The notes under the pieces were generated by a model that was given only the letters and a program-made list of their open reading frames with translations, did not search any database and was not told where the DNA came from. From Cyclaneusma minus (taxonomy: Eukaryota > Ascomycota > Leotiomycetes > Marthamycetales > Marthamycetaceae): a DNA stretch of 64,000 nt. A program made the position numbers and the translations under genes. The stretch is taken from assembly GCA_037179335.1 (NCBI GenBank), contig JAKZHN010000003.1, forward strand, positions 124,001-188,000, in the 5' to 3' direction. Positions 23,325 to 34,829 of the stretch are shown here, one piece after another. The number at the start of each line of letters is the position of its first letter. The first letter of the stretch is position 1.

Positions 23325-26093
23325 ATGGATGGCCTTGGTGCTGCGTCGAGCGTCATTACTCTCGTTGACTTGGCCAAGAAGCTTTATGACTTCTGGAAGG
23401 CTATTGAAGATGCGCCTGGCGAGATTCGAGAGATTACGGAGGATGTCATCACCCTCAAACGCCTCGCTGAGAACGTCAAATACGACTATGACGCGACCCA
23501 AACTCATCCGCCCAATGTGGCCGAGGTGCTTCGACAGTGCGGAAACAATCTACAGCAACTCTTGGATTACTTGAATGAGGTCGACATCAACTCGTTCAGT
23601 GCCAGGCGGCGCAAATGGGCAGCGATCAAAACAGCTTTCCGTAAAGAAAAGATTTCCAAATTTCGAGCATCGCTAGAGACGACTAAGAATTCCTTGGTTA
23701 TCGCACAGTGCATTATATCGAGGTATGGTATTCATCCTCTAAGTAACCTCATTCTATCGAGTCCGTTATGCGTCAAGATCGGCTCTAACATGGCTCAGTC
23801 AATCCAACCGAGAATACACATCTTCAATGTCCACAGTTCTGGAAGAAATCCAGACTCAACAAACCGACCATGGCAATATTCTGACTGCCCTGCAGTCAGA
23901 ATCATCGAACACGGATCATCGTCTGACTCGTATAGACACTGCACAGTCTTCAGAGTCCACGGTCCTGCGAGAAGTTCAGACCCGACAAATCGGCAATGGT
24001 ACTACTCTGGCTGCCATGCAGACAGATTTCTCGAACATAGACCAACGCCTGACTCGTATGGATACGGTACAGTCTTCGGTCTCCACCCTCTTGGAAGAAG
24101 TCCAGACTCGACAGACTGATAACTGCAATACTCTGGTTGTCATGCAGACGGGATTATCGAGCATCGATCAACGTATGGCTCATATGGATGCCGTCCAATC
24201 TTCAGTGTCGACAGCCGTGAAAGGCATTCAGACTCGGCAAGCTGACAACGGTAATACTCTGAATGTCGTGCAGACAGAATTGTCGAACATGAATCAACGT
24301 ATGGCTCACATGGATGCCGTACAGTCTGAAATTGTCAAATTATGCATGTCCCAGACTATTGCTGGACAGACAACCTTTATTCGGTCCCTGGCTGAGACTG
24401 TCGCTCACCAGGTTGCCAAGAAGATGCTCTCGGAATTGCGGGTGTCTGATCTCAGAACCGCTTCGCCCAGCACCCCCATGCGCAAAAAGCGAGCTTGTGT
24501 GCGGTACACCCGTTATGGATGGTACAGTTCTTTCATCGGAACCTTCTATTATCACATCAGGGAAACCAGCAACGATAAGTTGCAGAGTCGGATCGAAACT
24601 TCGTTCAGAATAATCCCGCCAGTCTGGCTTGCAAGCTACTGTATCACGATATCAGCGATATACAGTTCACAACAGATGACCTGGACTATACGTCCAACTC
24701 CTCTCAGACCCTCGAACTCTCCAATCTTTATTTTCTGCGGAGAGGGCAACCTTGAAGCTGTCCGATCTTTATTGGATAATAAACAGGCAACACCCTGGGA
24801 TACTGATCCATACGGGCATACGCCATTGCATGTGAGTCGAGATAACTTTTGTCAGCTTGCTCTTTCCGTGTTAACGATACGAGCTCGGCAATATCGACGA
24901 AACTCACTCTATATTAGTATGCTGCCGCCTTTTGTAACACCCAAATCTGTTCTCTGTTGCTTAGCGCTGGGGCAGACATCAATGCTGAGGACGACGAGAA
25001 CAGGTGAGTTGTGTATTTTCCCCTGAGCCTTCTCGGCTGACGAGAGAGCAGGGCTGCCATCCACTATCTATCACGATTCAACGACCATTTGGGAGATACA
25101 GCTGAGAGACTCCGTCTTCTTTTGGATGAAGGGCAACCAGAAATCATCGAGCAGAGACTTATTGGACAATATTCGTCTGAAATGGTTTCTATGCTGATCC
25201 ACTACACAGGAGGAAATTTCGACTCCGAGGAAGAGCCATTCCTTTATGAATATCTGCGTGTTCGAAAGAACCGTGACGACTACATTGAAGTTATTAAAGC
25301 CCTGGTCAGCGAGGGCAACGATATTGTTAAACCGCTTTGTAATCCAGATAGTTTCCGGAATGGGTACAACGCCTTCCATGTTGAGCTCGAGCGAGTACCC
25401 GCGGACGAGCGGCTGCTCGTTTATTTCTTGTCACACAAGCTGGACGTCCATTGTGTGGCTTCGTATGGCAACTTATCACCAACATCACTTGCCATGGAGC
25501 ATCCAGTGAATTTCCGGCAGTGGGCTAGGGCCCTTCAAAAACTGGAAGATTTCGATATGGAGCTGTTTTGCACCACTGAAATGTCAGTATGTAAACCATT
25601 GAGAGACTTTGGTTGGACTAGCGCGTCTCTTCAACGGCTGTTCGACTCGAGTATTCCGCGGAACAAAGCTGCTTGCCAGTGGCGTACGACATCAGAATGG
25701 GAGGTTGGAGGTTACATGAGATGGTGGACGACGCACTTGCAACATTATAATCCCGGTGCAGATATTCCACGGGCTTATATTTATGCTGCTTGGAAGTATG
25801 GGAGGACATTGTGGGAGGAGAATTACTATTTCACTCGCATTGGCACTTCTGCCTTCGATATTCTCTGGAAGTACTATCAGGGAATCGGTATCGGCCGGAG
25901 AAATATGACGGCATTCGATTTCAACATCCCGGGAAGCAAGCCAACCAGGCGATACGACACACTCATCAGGATCTGGCCGGATGCTCACAACAGTCGCGTG
26001 CCTTACACCCGCATTTTTCGCGTCAGAAATTTCATGGTGGTGTGCGTCAGGAGGCTGGAGTGGCGTATGGCTGTTCTGATGAGGCAGATATGA
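23325..26093 (+). CDS. STAND-N-terminal / coiled-coil repeat / ankyrin protein
   Basis: Four exons (23325-23722, 23799-24831, 24918-25003, 25052-26093) splice cleanly with GTATGG, GTGAGT and GTGAGT donors and keep one frame for 852 residues. Residues 1-130 (MDGLGAASSVITLVDLAKKL onward) match the Helo/SesA-like N-terminal domain found on fungal STAND immune-type proteins. Residues 144-311 are four 42-residue repeats, six heptads each, which suggests a coiled-coil rod. Near residues 445-520 lie ankyrin-like units (GEGNLEAVRSLLD, GHTPLH, then LLLSAGADINAEDDENRAAI across two splices). The C-terminal 350 residues, with aromatic-rich patches, are unassigned. There is no NACHT or NB-ARC ATPase, so it is not a complete NLR. 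A similar gene follows 1.26 kb downstream. A role in recognition or signalling is inferred from architecture only. Confidence 0.8.
23830..24333 (+). repeat. Four tandem 126-bp coding repeats (42 aa each)
   Basis: Each unit starts ST(V/L/A) and contains (I/V)QT(R/Q)Q, then (D/N)QR(L/M), then (I/M)D(T/A)(V/A)QS. The copies have diverged, copies 3 and 4 sharing QRMAHMDAVQS. The 126-bp period preserves the frame and equals six heptads. Such arrays often change copy number between strains. Confidence 0.9.
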
Positions 26094-27349
26094 CCGAGCA
26101 CTCCTGCTTGATCGAGGGGCACGTTGTTCATGGCTATCGATGCTTCTAGAATAGGGGCTCCGCGGCTCAACGCCTAGGTCCCAAGGCTCGGCAGACAGTC
26201 TGTCACAGCAACTCAAAAGCTTACACGTTGATCTGCGGTCCTTCCGAGATCTCGAAATTGGGCCATGGACTCGTTGACCTTTCCCGAGATACAAACTCTT
26301 CTTCCTCATTTCCAGCCCTCTCCACCACCGAGTCGTCATCTCCTCACCGAAAAGAATACCCGTTACTGCCCTCACACCACCTTCACAAGCGTCACGACCA
26401 ACACGATCGATGACCTTTCGGCACTTGCGCACTCAGCAAAGCACCTCACAAAGTCCCCGATCTTGGCACTCGAAGACGGCCGCTTCATCAAACAATTCAT
26501 CAGCGATTCTAAAGACATTTGGAATACTTTCCAGCCTTGTGTCTCAGCAGAAAAGATGGAACGTGGAAGAGCAAGAGCGGTGGTAGACCAGTTAGCGGTT
26601 CGCTGATACGCGACAGTACTCGGGAGGAACGGGCTATGATGGCAGAGATTGTGTAGCTAGGGAATGAGGGGAACAACTATCACGGTATCGCAGCGCAAGG
26701 GGGTTGTGATTGTTCGCAATTTGGAGTCCCACGCTACTAGAAATGTGGAGTTCGCAGAGAGGATTTTGGTATTTTTTGGATTGGTACTAGATCATGAGGA
26801 TTGGAACGCAGTGGGGAGCGACCATTTTCTACATAGTAATTCGTCTTTGCTGCGGTTTGAGAAGGAGTCTTGGCGTTGGTTTCAAGTGGGTTTATCAACT
26901 TCGACGGTTCTAGAAGAGCTTTGTGGGCAAGAGACTGAGCATCCCAAGGACTTCCTTAATGGGGAAACGAGACACGTATTGCATCTATGATTGGATGGGG
27001 CGGCTTGAGCTGACGCGATTCAGCTGGTTTCTGGCCCCCATACCGTCGAGCATCAAGGTCCGCTCTATTCTTCCCATTGGACAAGCCATACAGCCTTGGG
27101 GCTGCAGATCGTCGATGATCCCTCGCAGAGCCTATGGGATTCAGTGAACTTACTGGGGTTATTGTGCCCCGCCACGCTCCTGATAAGCCTGCTATATATT
27201 GCTTGGGGGCTGTGTTTCAAGTTTGTGTGACCCGGTCAGCTTGAGCAGCGCTCTGTCGTGCTAGAAAAAAGCGAAGACGAGTCCGCTTCGATTCATCAAA
27301 GATATTCCTCGGCACTCGGTGGTCCACTTCTCGGGTCGGGACGTCTGAG
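26094..27349. other. Spacer between the two ankyrin genes
   Basis: It contains two small ATG-initiated frames, 26265-26606 (listed separately) and 26664-26990, both unrecognised. The rest shows nothing clear. Confidence 0.4.
26265..26606 (+). CDS. Small hypothetical ORF, 113 aa (doubtful)
   Basis: An uninterrupted frame from ATG 26265 encodes 113 residues with a Ser/Pro/Thr-rich first half and a more helical second half (EDGRFIKQFISDSKDIW). No domain, signal peptide or intron is visible. It may be a real short gene or a remnant of the ankyrin gene pair. The position between two accessory genes gives no clue to function. Confidence 0.22.
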   Translation: MDSLTFPEIQTLLPHFQPSPPPSRHLLTEKNTRYCPHTTFTSVTTNTIDDLSALAHSAKHLTKSPILALEDGRFIKQFISDSKDIWNTFQPCVSAEKMERGRARAVVDQLAVR

Positions 27350-29839
27350 ATGGATCCCCTATCTCTTACAGCAAGTGTAATTGCTGTGATAGGTGTTGCA
27401 CAAGCTACAGCAAGTGGCCTCGAGAAGCTCTCGCGGCTGCGTCATGTGCCACAAGAGCTACTCCGACTTCACAACGAAGTTAGTTATACCTGTCGAAATA
27501 TTAGCACCCGCTGACGCAGAAGCAGGTATTCGATGTCCAGGTGATGCTTACAATCATCGAGCGAAATTGCTTGTTCGAGAAGGCTCATACTCTGGCGCCA
27601 CTCACCGAGGACTACTTGCGACTCTCGGTATCCAGAGTTTCTGACACGCTCCTAGAGATTCGTCAGATTCTCGACAGCGGGCTTATAAAGAACTTGGGCA
27701 GTCTCAACGATGAGCGGCTCACAATTTCTTGGAAGCGATGGGCTAAAACCCACCATCATCTCCAACGGCTCACGAACAATTTGAGGGATACTAGACAGGC
27801 TGTTATCTCAGCTTTGACTCTGACCACAGCGTGAGCTTTCTGTCTCCCATAGTGTCAGAGAAGACTAACGAGACGTGTTCAACAAGGTCCGGACTTCCTA
27901 GTATCCATGTTGAGCTGAGAAAGATCACCCTTTCCATTCAGAGCATGGACGCTTCAACCCAAAAAGTTCTTGCAGCACTAGACAGTGCGAGAGACCACCA
28001 TCTGTCGCCAAAATCCAACTTTAGCACACTCCAAGGAACTTCCGAAGGTGTCCCACCATCTGCATTGTCCCGTGTGCGCATCCAGACTCAAGTTCGTTGC
28101 GTCAAGAAATGCACAAGTTTGTGTCGTTGCAGATGTCATGTCAAACTGTCTGCCCAATCTCCGAGCTCGATGCAAGGAATTTTGGGCCTTCTCTTCATAG
28201 GGTACTCGGGCTCACCAATGCTTGAGAGTTATTCATGCACAGAAACTCGGTGCAAAAGACAGACTGGCTTCGAGATACGCCTAGCATATGTTTTCCCCTA
28301 TTGGTTCATCTCGCGGATGATCTCTATTCGTGATTCCTTCAATCCCCTCGATGGTCACATGATTAGTATCAAGACGCCAAGACTTATATCGGTAGATAGC
28401 GAGCTCAATTGTATGATATACTGCGGGCATATCGAACGGATCAAAGCCATGTTCACAACAGGCCTGGCAAGTCCATTTGATGTGTGTGGTAGCAGTTCCA
28501 GGTCGCTTCTCTGGGTAAGTGACGTTCGAACTTCGCCTCAAGTACGCAGGCTTATCTCTAAAAATCTAGTTGGCGATGCAAGCAAGGCAGCTCGCTACTT
28601 GCAAATTTCTACTCGATGCCGGCGCAGATCCGTGGCTGTTAGATACAAGCGGAAAGTAAGTATGCAAACCTTCTAATGACATGATATCTGACCGCTGATT
28701 CCATACAGGTCGAGTATCGATCACGCCTGGGCTAGAATCCTGATCGAATCCGAAATAAGCCACCAGCTAGAGGATTTGTTTAGGCCCTACCTCGATCCCG
28801 AGGAGGACCTTCAGGGTTTTCAATTTACGCCGTTGCACCGAAGCGTTATGAAACTATCTCACATCGAGCTCGAGGATCAGCTTCGGCTCTCAACCGTTGA
28901 CATAAATGCGAAGTGCTCTATGGGAAGAAGTGCACTGGCCTGGGCTGCGAGCCGTTCTGATCATGTGGCTACACAGATGCTGCTGGAGTATGGTGCCAGT
29001 CTCAACGCTGTTGATGAGCATAATAAGAACATCCTTGCGCTTGCGACAAATGCTAGAGGTGACGATATTGATACCTTGAAAACGATCCTAGACTCCGTGG
29101 CGCCGACCGAACGACTGGTAAGTGTCCGCACACTCGCTTTTAGTCTCACATGACGCAAAGTCAAATCACTGGTCGAGCTACGTTCCCTACCAGCAAAATG
29201 CTAACATTGCAGCAGAGAATGATCAACGCCTCAGACAGCTGCGGCCAAACAGTCTTGCACATAACAGTAATGGCCAACAAACCCGCTCGAGCCCGTCTCC
29301 TTCTCGGATACGGCGCTGTTGTCCCCGAGAATTCAAACTTCACCGACCCTGTTCTGCTAGCCATCCAATGGAATTCCTACGAGGTCCTCTCTATTTTCTT
29401 GGAGTGGGGATTTAGGTTGGATAGAAAAGACACTGGTGACGGGCTGCTGCATTACTTGGCTCTCTGCGGGACGGAAGAGACTATGATGAATTTTCTGAAA
29501 TTTGGGATCTGTTGCGCGGATGTGGAGGAGAAGAATGAGGATGGACGCACGCCGCTAAGGGTGTTTGACGAGACTAGGGGGGAGGTTATGCATGAGGAAG
29601 ATAAGGTGACGAGAGAGCGTTGTCGAGGGTTGTTTGTGAAGCTGCTGGATGGTATCAGGGTTCGTAAAGATGGGCATTTCTGTCCGAGCAGTCAGTCTTG
29701 GGTAGAGGAAAAGACTGAATATGGGTGTGTGGTAACGGACGCCATAGATGCCGATGATGAGGAGACGGAGTCGGACGATGAGGGATTCTACGACGCCGAG
29801 TCTGACTGGATTGGTGTGACGGAGTGTCGAGCGAGGTGA
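27350..29839 (+). CDS. STAND-N-terminal / cysteine-motif / ankyrin repeat protein
   Basis: Six exons (27350-27478, 27526-27830, 27887-28514, 28570-28655, 28709-29117, 29213-29839) give 727 residues in one frame. Introns are 47-95 bp. The third exon uses an AAG acceptor with a good CTAAC branch site, and the last acceptor is a CAGCAG tandem. Residues 1-130 (MDPLSLTASVIAVIGVAQA) are a Helo/SesA-like N-terminal domain. A C-x3-C-x3-C-x-C-x-CH motif (C216, C220, C224, C226, C228, H229) is followed by LGLLFIGYSGSPML, a combination I recognise from fungal ankyrin proteins. Ankyrin units then run from about residue 355 (LATCKFLLDAGADPW; SALAWAASRSDHVATQMLL; QTVLHITVMANKPARARLLL). The tail is acidic. 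It is a neighbour and distant relative of the gene at 23.3 kb. Confidence 0.85.
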
Positions 29840-31064
29840 GGCTTGGCACCATGGCACGTGATCTGTACATCATTTGCCTTTGCGAATAAGTATAAGAAGA
29901 CCAGCTTCCCCTCCTGAAAGAATCAAGGACTTGATTCCAACAGGCCCCCGATCACTGCGACGGGTCCACTTCCACGACCACTCACCATGAAGAGGCATGG
30001 GAGACGTGCTGCAACCAACCCAGAGCTGCAACAAATTCAGTCTGAGTTGCTTCAAGAGGCAATACTACAGCATACCACGCGACAGACTTATTCTTCTAGT
30101 CGTACTGCTGCCACTGCAAGACGTTTGTGCTGTCGGTAGCGCTAGTCACTGTCAAGCCGAGTTCGCATGAACGGCTTGACTGAGCCGCAGAGGCTCAAGG
30201 ACTTACGACTAAACTATTTAAGACCCCAAACCACCATATATTCAAGCCAACTCTGTTTGTTAGAGATGACTGGGACATGGAGAGCTTGCGGCTCCCTTCC
30301 ACTCCTCACTGTTCATTCCATGTCACTTTTCTAAGAAACACCGAGCTTGCAGAACGACTTCTTAGAGCCTCAACTTGCCACAATCAATTTTTTTCAGACT
30401 ACCTGCCGTTGAAACAATGTTCTGCTTTTGCCCGCTCTCACTTCCGCCGCAAGTGACGAAATCAAGGCAGAGCTCTCTTTGATCTGGCCCGGTTCGCTAC
30501 GCTGTATTTCAATAGTCAATCTGGACTCTGCATAGAACAGCGCTTCACTTTTTCGAGATGACTAGGCGAACGCTTGGTAGTCAAGTGCCGTGCTTTGGAC
30601 GTTTTTGAGCTTTTGGAGGGAAGAGAAGGCTGTGATCGGAGCCCAAATATATACTCCTTGACCTTGAGATGGTCTTGACTCTCGCTCACTTGACCTACAT
30701 GCCATGACAGCCAAAAGGCCTACAAGTTCCAGTAAGGAACCTCTAGCGAGTGAGTCAACTCTTGCTGTGATCGTTCAGTCCATGCTTGCTGCGGACGGCA
30801 AGTTTTGCTGTCGATGGCAAGTTTCTTTGTCGGAAGTACCGCCTGCTGTCACGAGTAATTGCCTGCTGTCAGTCCACTGTGCATCGCTGCCCCCTTAGTG
30901 CAGCCTGTCAAAAGTGAAAAGAGAAATTGCGCGCTAGGTATCCTTGGATGAGCACACTCCGTCCTCTTTAGAGCAGTAAAGTCTTGGTCCTTGGAAACTC
31001 CACTGATATCGCTTCGTTGAGGGTGACTGTATTGAGGAACGAAGAAGAATCAGACGATATGAGG

Positions 31065-31184
31065 TTTAAATACCTGGAGAATGATGGCATGATGACTCAG
31101 GGGTTTGAAGACATTGGATATACGTTGCTAAGCGCTAGGGATCAAGCGTACACGTGATGCGAACCGCTTGATTTCTATATAAAA
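31065..31184. promoter_or_regulatory. Divergent promoter-like module
   Basis: A minus-strand GGTATTTAAA (31065-31074) and a plus-strand TATATAAAA (about 31176-31184) flank CACGTGA at 31151-31157. Here the plus-strand spacing is short, about 20 bp. Confidence 0.3.
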
Positions 31185-31577
31185 GCACCTGCATGAGCCT
31201 GCTCTCAGTTTCTTCAGAAGAGAAATCGAAGAAGTATTCCATTGACTAGTAGTCCTCAAACTTCTACAAGGACGCTCTACGGTCACATTCAATCTCCAGA
31301 TCCCAGTGAGAAAGAAATCACTCCGAGGCTTTAGAGGAACGTGGAAACTCACTGGTATGTCCAGCACGTCCACCGCTATCGTGAACGGTGGCCGTCCATT
31401 GCTGTTAAGATTTACTGCTGTCGCAGGCAAACCACTCTGGCACTATTTGTCCTTTGAGCCGCGTAATTTTGATTCACCTTGCGCCTCCTCTGCAAAATAC
31501 TTTGAACGCAGAGGGTGCTAGAAATTTCTAGCGCGCTGTTCTTGAACGAGCAGATTTCGCCTGGCACTCGCTGCATG

Positions 31578-31605
31578 AAAAAAAAAAAAAAAAAAAAAAA
31601 AAAAA
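31578..31605. repeat. Poly-A tract of 28 bases
   Basis: A perfect A28 run in otherwise balanced DNA. It could mark the 3' end of a retroposed sequence on the plus strand, or be a simple homopolymer. I see no flanking target duplication. Confidence 0.7.
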
Positions 31606-31813
31606 CTATATTGGGGACCCCGCTAAGGTTTACATACCCACCCAAGTACAAAGAAAGAAAGCTTACCTAAGCCTCAAGTTGCTGCTTGTCACTGAAAGTC
31701 CGGAAAGGGTATGCTGAAATCAGATGATGGTATTCCGTGCCACCGACAGTGACTACACTTTCAACCCGCCATGCCTCTCAACCTTCCCCTCCATCAAATG
31801 CTGTCTTCCTACT

Positions 31814-33631
31814 TCAAAGCTTCGCCTCCGATTCATCCCCAGCTGCACTTGCCGTCACCGCAAGAGCCTTCACAGCCAACGCAGTCGTAACTCCAACATT
31901 CCCAAAGCTGGCTCCGCTCTTCCTCCCATATTCATACATACAACACCATTCCCAGCTTCCATCCTGACACTGAAGAGCCAGCAATGTATCTCTGTCATTA
32001 CCCCACTCAACACCAACACGACTGCATGCAATAATCCGAATCGCCAGGTCCAGCGCACTTCCACTCTCACCGACTCTTTCCCTTACCCGCTCCCTCAAGA
32101 GTGGTCCCAGTCTCGCTTGAAGCTCCTTGTCTTTTGGTGCAGAATTCAGAAGCCTTGTGAAATATCCCAGACAAACGTCAGCAGACGGATAATAGCGAGT
32201 GCCCTGCAAGTATCTCCGATCCAGAATGAACTGCTCGATGTGCTTCAGGGTGGCGGGGAGTTGATGACCACGTCCAAACACGTAGAAGCAGGCTAGGATA
32301 TTCGCGCTGATTACTGGATGATTTCCGTCTCTCGCCTTGTCATAGAATACCTATCGAATAGTTGTTAGTGAGGTTTTTTGGAATCAAAGTGGCTGTCATG
32401 GTGGATAGGAGAGGGTTGCCTGAATAGAACCGTCGGCATTCACATATTCCAGCATGAAGTCGAGAAGCGTTTTGATTACTTCAGGTGCGTCGGGTCGGAA
32501 GACGGTAAGCGCTAGACACGTTGTATCGAGGTCATCGGGGAAGTAGCCTCCAGGAAAGAGTGGGACGTCTCCTAATAGCAAACTCCGATTAGTCTTTCAC
32601 TTTCTCGATGGAAGTGAGAGGTAGCTTACTTGGGAAGAAATTCCAAGTTCTCGCGTAAGTGAAATCTCCGGTCACATTGACGAGATTGCTGCAGAGAATC
32701 AGCGGTATGAAAGATCCACGTTTGTTTGTGGATAAGAAGGGGCTTACGGTTCTTGGGTTGCTTCGAGTATTAGCAACTCGGCGAAGTTGTCTGCCACCGT
32801 AATGCCGTTGTCTGTGAGGGAATCGAAATTCTTTGCGTTGCGATGTAGAAATCGCCGACCTTTGGCGATAGGATCGTCGAACATGGCCTGCAGCTTGTCA
32901 ATCGTCGAGTGGGCGAAGACGAAAGCTTTCATTCCCAGTGATTTCGCTGCTAACACATTGTCTTCCTTTTGGTCCACAAACACGACCTGTTCAGGGGCTA
33001 TTTTGATCTCTTCTAGAACAAATCGATAGAAGTTCGGATCTGGCATACATATACCCACTTCGCCCGAAGTGAACACTCGCTTGAACATGGATAGGTCCGT
33101 CTGCGTGGAGAGAGCGGAGAACTCCTCGCTGGCCATGTTCGACATTGCGTACACGGGAATTGTGTGACTCTGAGTGAGGTCTTTGATGAATGCCACTAGT
33201 CTGTCATTAGGTTGCAAGGCGGTGCAGACTTGAGAGAAACCTTTTGGTATCTGTGAAAGCTCGATAGAGAATTCCTCGATGATGCGTGAGTGGCATGATT
33301 CTTGAGTCAAACGACCACATTCGTACTCGGACCAAGTAGGCGAAGAGGTGATCTTGAGGAGTAGGCTGGAGGGTATTTCGGTGTTGGTCTGAGGCGACCA
33401 TGTGAACAGGACATCATCCAAGTCGAAGATCATGGCCAGGGCGGGAGATTGGGCAGACATTCTGTCAAGATACTCGAAGTCCTCACTAGGAATCCAGCGT
33501 CTTCGTTTCTCGTCTTCTCTCTGAACGACAAAGCAGGGTACTTGTAGCTCACTTGACCGTTCTAGCTCCTTGGATGCTTGTGAAAGAAGACTCTCACTGG
33601 TATGACCATAGGTGACGTCTTGCTGGGTCAT
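31814..33631 (-). CDS. HAD-like terpene cyclase (drimane-type sesquiterpene synthase family)
   Basis: Four exons on the minus strand (33631-32748, 32688-32630, 32571-32420, 32350-31814) make 543 residues. The start is ATG 33631; a second ATG at 33460 lies nearer the HAD domain. The N-terminal half is a HAD hydrolase fold: nucleophile motif FDLDDVLFTW (D70, D72), motif II MSNM, and motif IV region VFVDQKEDNV. The C-terminal half is an alpha-toroid with the class II cyclase acid motif DLDTT (D328-D330-T332) after NFFPRDVPLFPGGYFPDD, then GRGHQLPATL and a QW-like QCQDGSW. This fusion matches the AstC/AncC family, which cyclise farnesyl diphosphate to drimanyl products. Oddities are a GC-AG third intron, Met where HAD motif III has Lys (GICMPDP), and Gln for the second Asp of motif IV. 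No P450 or other biosynthetic gene adjoins it. Confidence 0.88.
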
Positions 33632-33978
33632 ATTGAGGTACGCACACAGGCTGCGTGATCGGAACTGGCAAGTACGAATCGGTCTGGTCGAGCCGAGGAT
33701 TTCACCCGGGGAACACAACCTAAACCGACCTCAGCGCGTACTAAACTCAAAAAGTGAATAGTCAATAGTAAGATACTAAGTAAAGCTGCTTCTTCCGCAT
33801 CTATTCTCTTCCGCCTCTATCCTTTGCCGTCGCAAGCCATCCACTACAGCTATCAAATGCGACAAAAGTTTGAACGCCCCCACCTTCAATAAGTAGGAAT
33901 ATCATTAGTGATGAAGAATATCTATCCGGATTGAGAACTAATAAGAAGATCACCAAGCAATCAGAATACCATCAAATA

Positions 33979-34359
33979 TTAGGAATACTCCAAAAAAAGA
34001 AAACCTCGACTAACTGAAAACAAATGACATACTGAGATTTTAACATGGCAGCTGACTACGGCCACACGCTGGAGCAGACTTTTGTTGTTGTCCCACTGTA
34101 CACCGCTCTTCCCATTTAAATACCTATCCACAGCCTTCTCATTCTCCATGTGAATCTCATAGCCAATGGCCCTCCTCACACTCGTCATCCACCAAGCCTC
34201 CTCGTCAGGCGTCGCAAATGCGGCGAAGAAGTCATCCTCGACCAGTTTCTTCATCATATCAATAGGCGGATTGACTACTTGGGCGTGGTCACTGGCCTAA
34301 GAGCCCGGAGTCGTCTTGAATGCCGAGAGCTTGGCCTGTCGTCTCGGGTAGGTGAACAT
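33979..34359 (-). pseudogene. Small hypothetical gene with an in-frame TAG
   Basis: From ATG 34359 the minus strand reads 20 codons (MFTYPRRQAKLSAF...), then TAG at 34299-34297, then continues in the same frame for 105 codons to a stop at 33979. The downstream part looks like real protein (PPIDMMKKLVEDDFFAAF; WWMTSVRRAIGYEIHMENEK). Either the TAG is a nonsense mutation (a C-to-T change of CAG would do it), or an intron exists whose CTCTTAG acceptor overlaps the TAG, but I find no matching donor. The family is unknown. It is transcribed divergently from the IleRS gene, sharing about 470 bp of upstream DNA. Confidence 0.45.
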
Positions 34360-34829
34360 GGTTGATTAGATATCGGACCTCAAGATATTAGCTATCAGAA
34401 AGAAAGAATGAGAAAGAGAAGAATTCCAAAGGGAAAATCAAAAGATCATCAGGATGGAAGGCGGTCGATGAAGTGAAGACTCCTGGGCGGGGGATGAGGT
34501 TACTCCGAGACGAGAGATGGAGCGGAGGCTGTCGGAATTAATTGTTGAAAAGTAGATATTCGCGAATTGGGAGAAAATCTTTATTCCCAGATTTCGAGGA
34601 TTATTGAGCTGATCAAGAACAATGAGTGGTTGAGTCTTGAATTCTAAATCTCTGGTGAGATAGTGTCGAGTGAAGGTTTGGGTAGATGGTGAGGAACTTG
34701 ACTAGGCGTTGCGGCCTGAGGCACCCACGAGCTCGACATATCCAGCAGTCGCGTTGACCTCCGAACATTCCACCACGCGTTCATGAAATTCGCAATTGAG
34801 CAGCGACTCCCACCAAACATGCCACCGTC
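34360..34829. promoter_or_regulatory. Shared intergenic region of the small minus-strand gene and the IleRS gene
   Basis: This 470-bp stretch lies between divergent starts at 34359 and 34830. No strong TATA box is visible, which is common for housekeeping promoters. Purine-rich runs lie at 34,390-34,440. Confidence 0.4.

Larger units (their letters stand above)
29840..31813. other. Intergenic, promoter-like motifs and poly-A tract
   Basis: No supported gene. It carries three exact CTGCTGTC words (30843, 30863, 31415), a CACGTGA at 31151 with a TATATAAAA just after it, and a 28-base A run at 31578. Confidence 0.45.
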
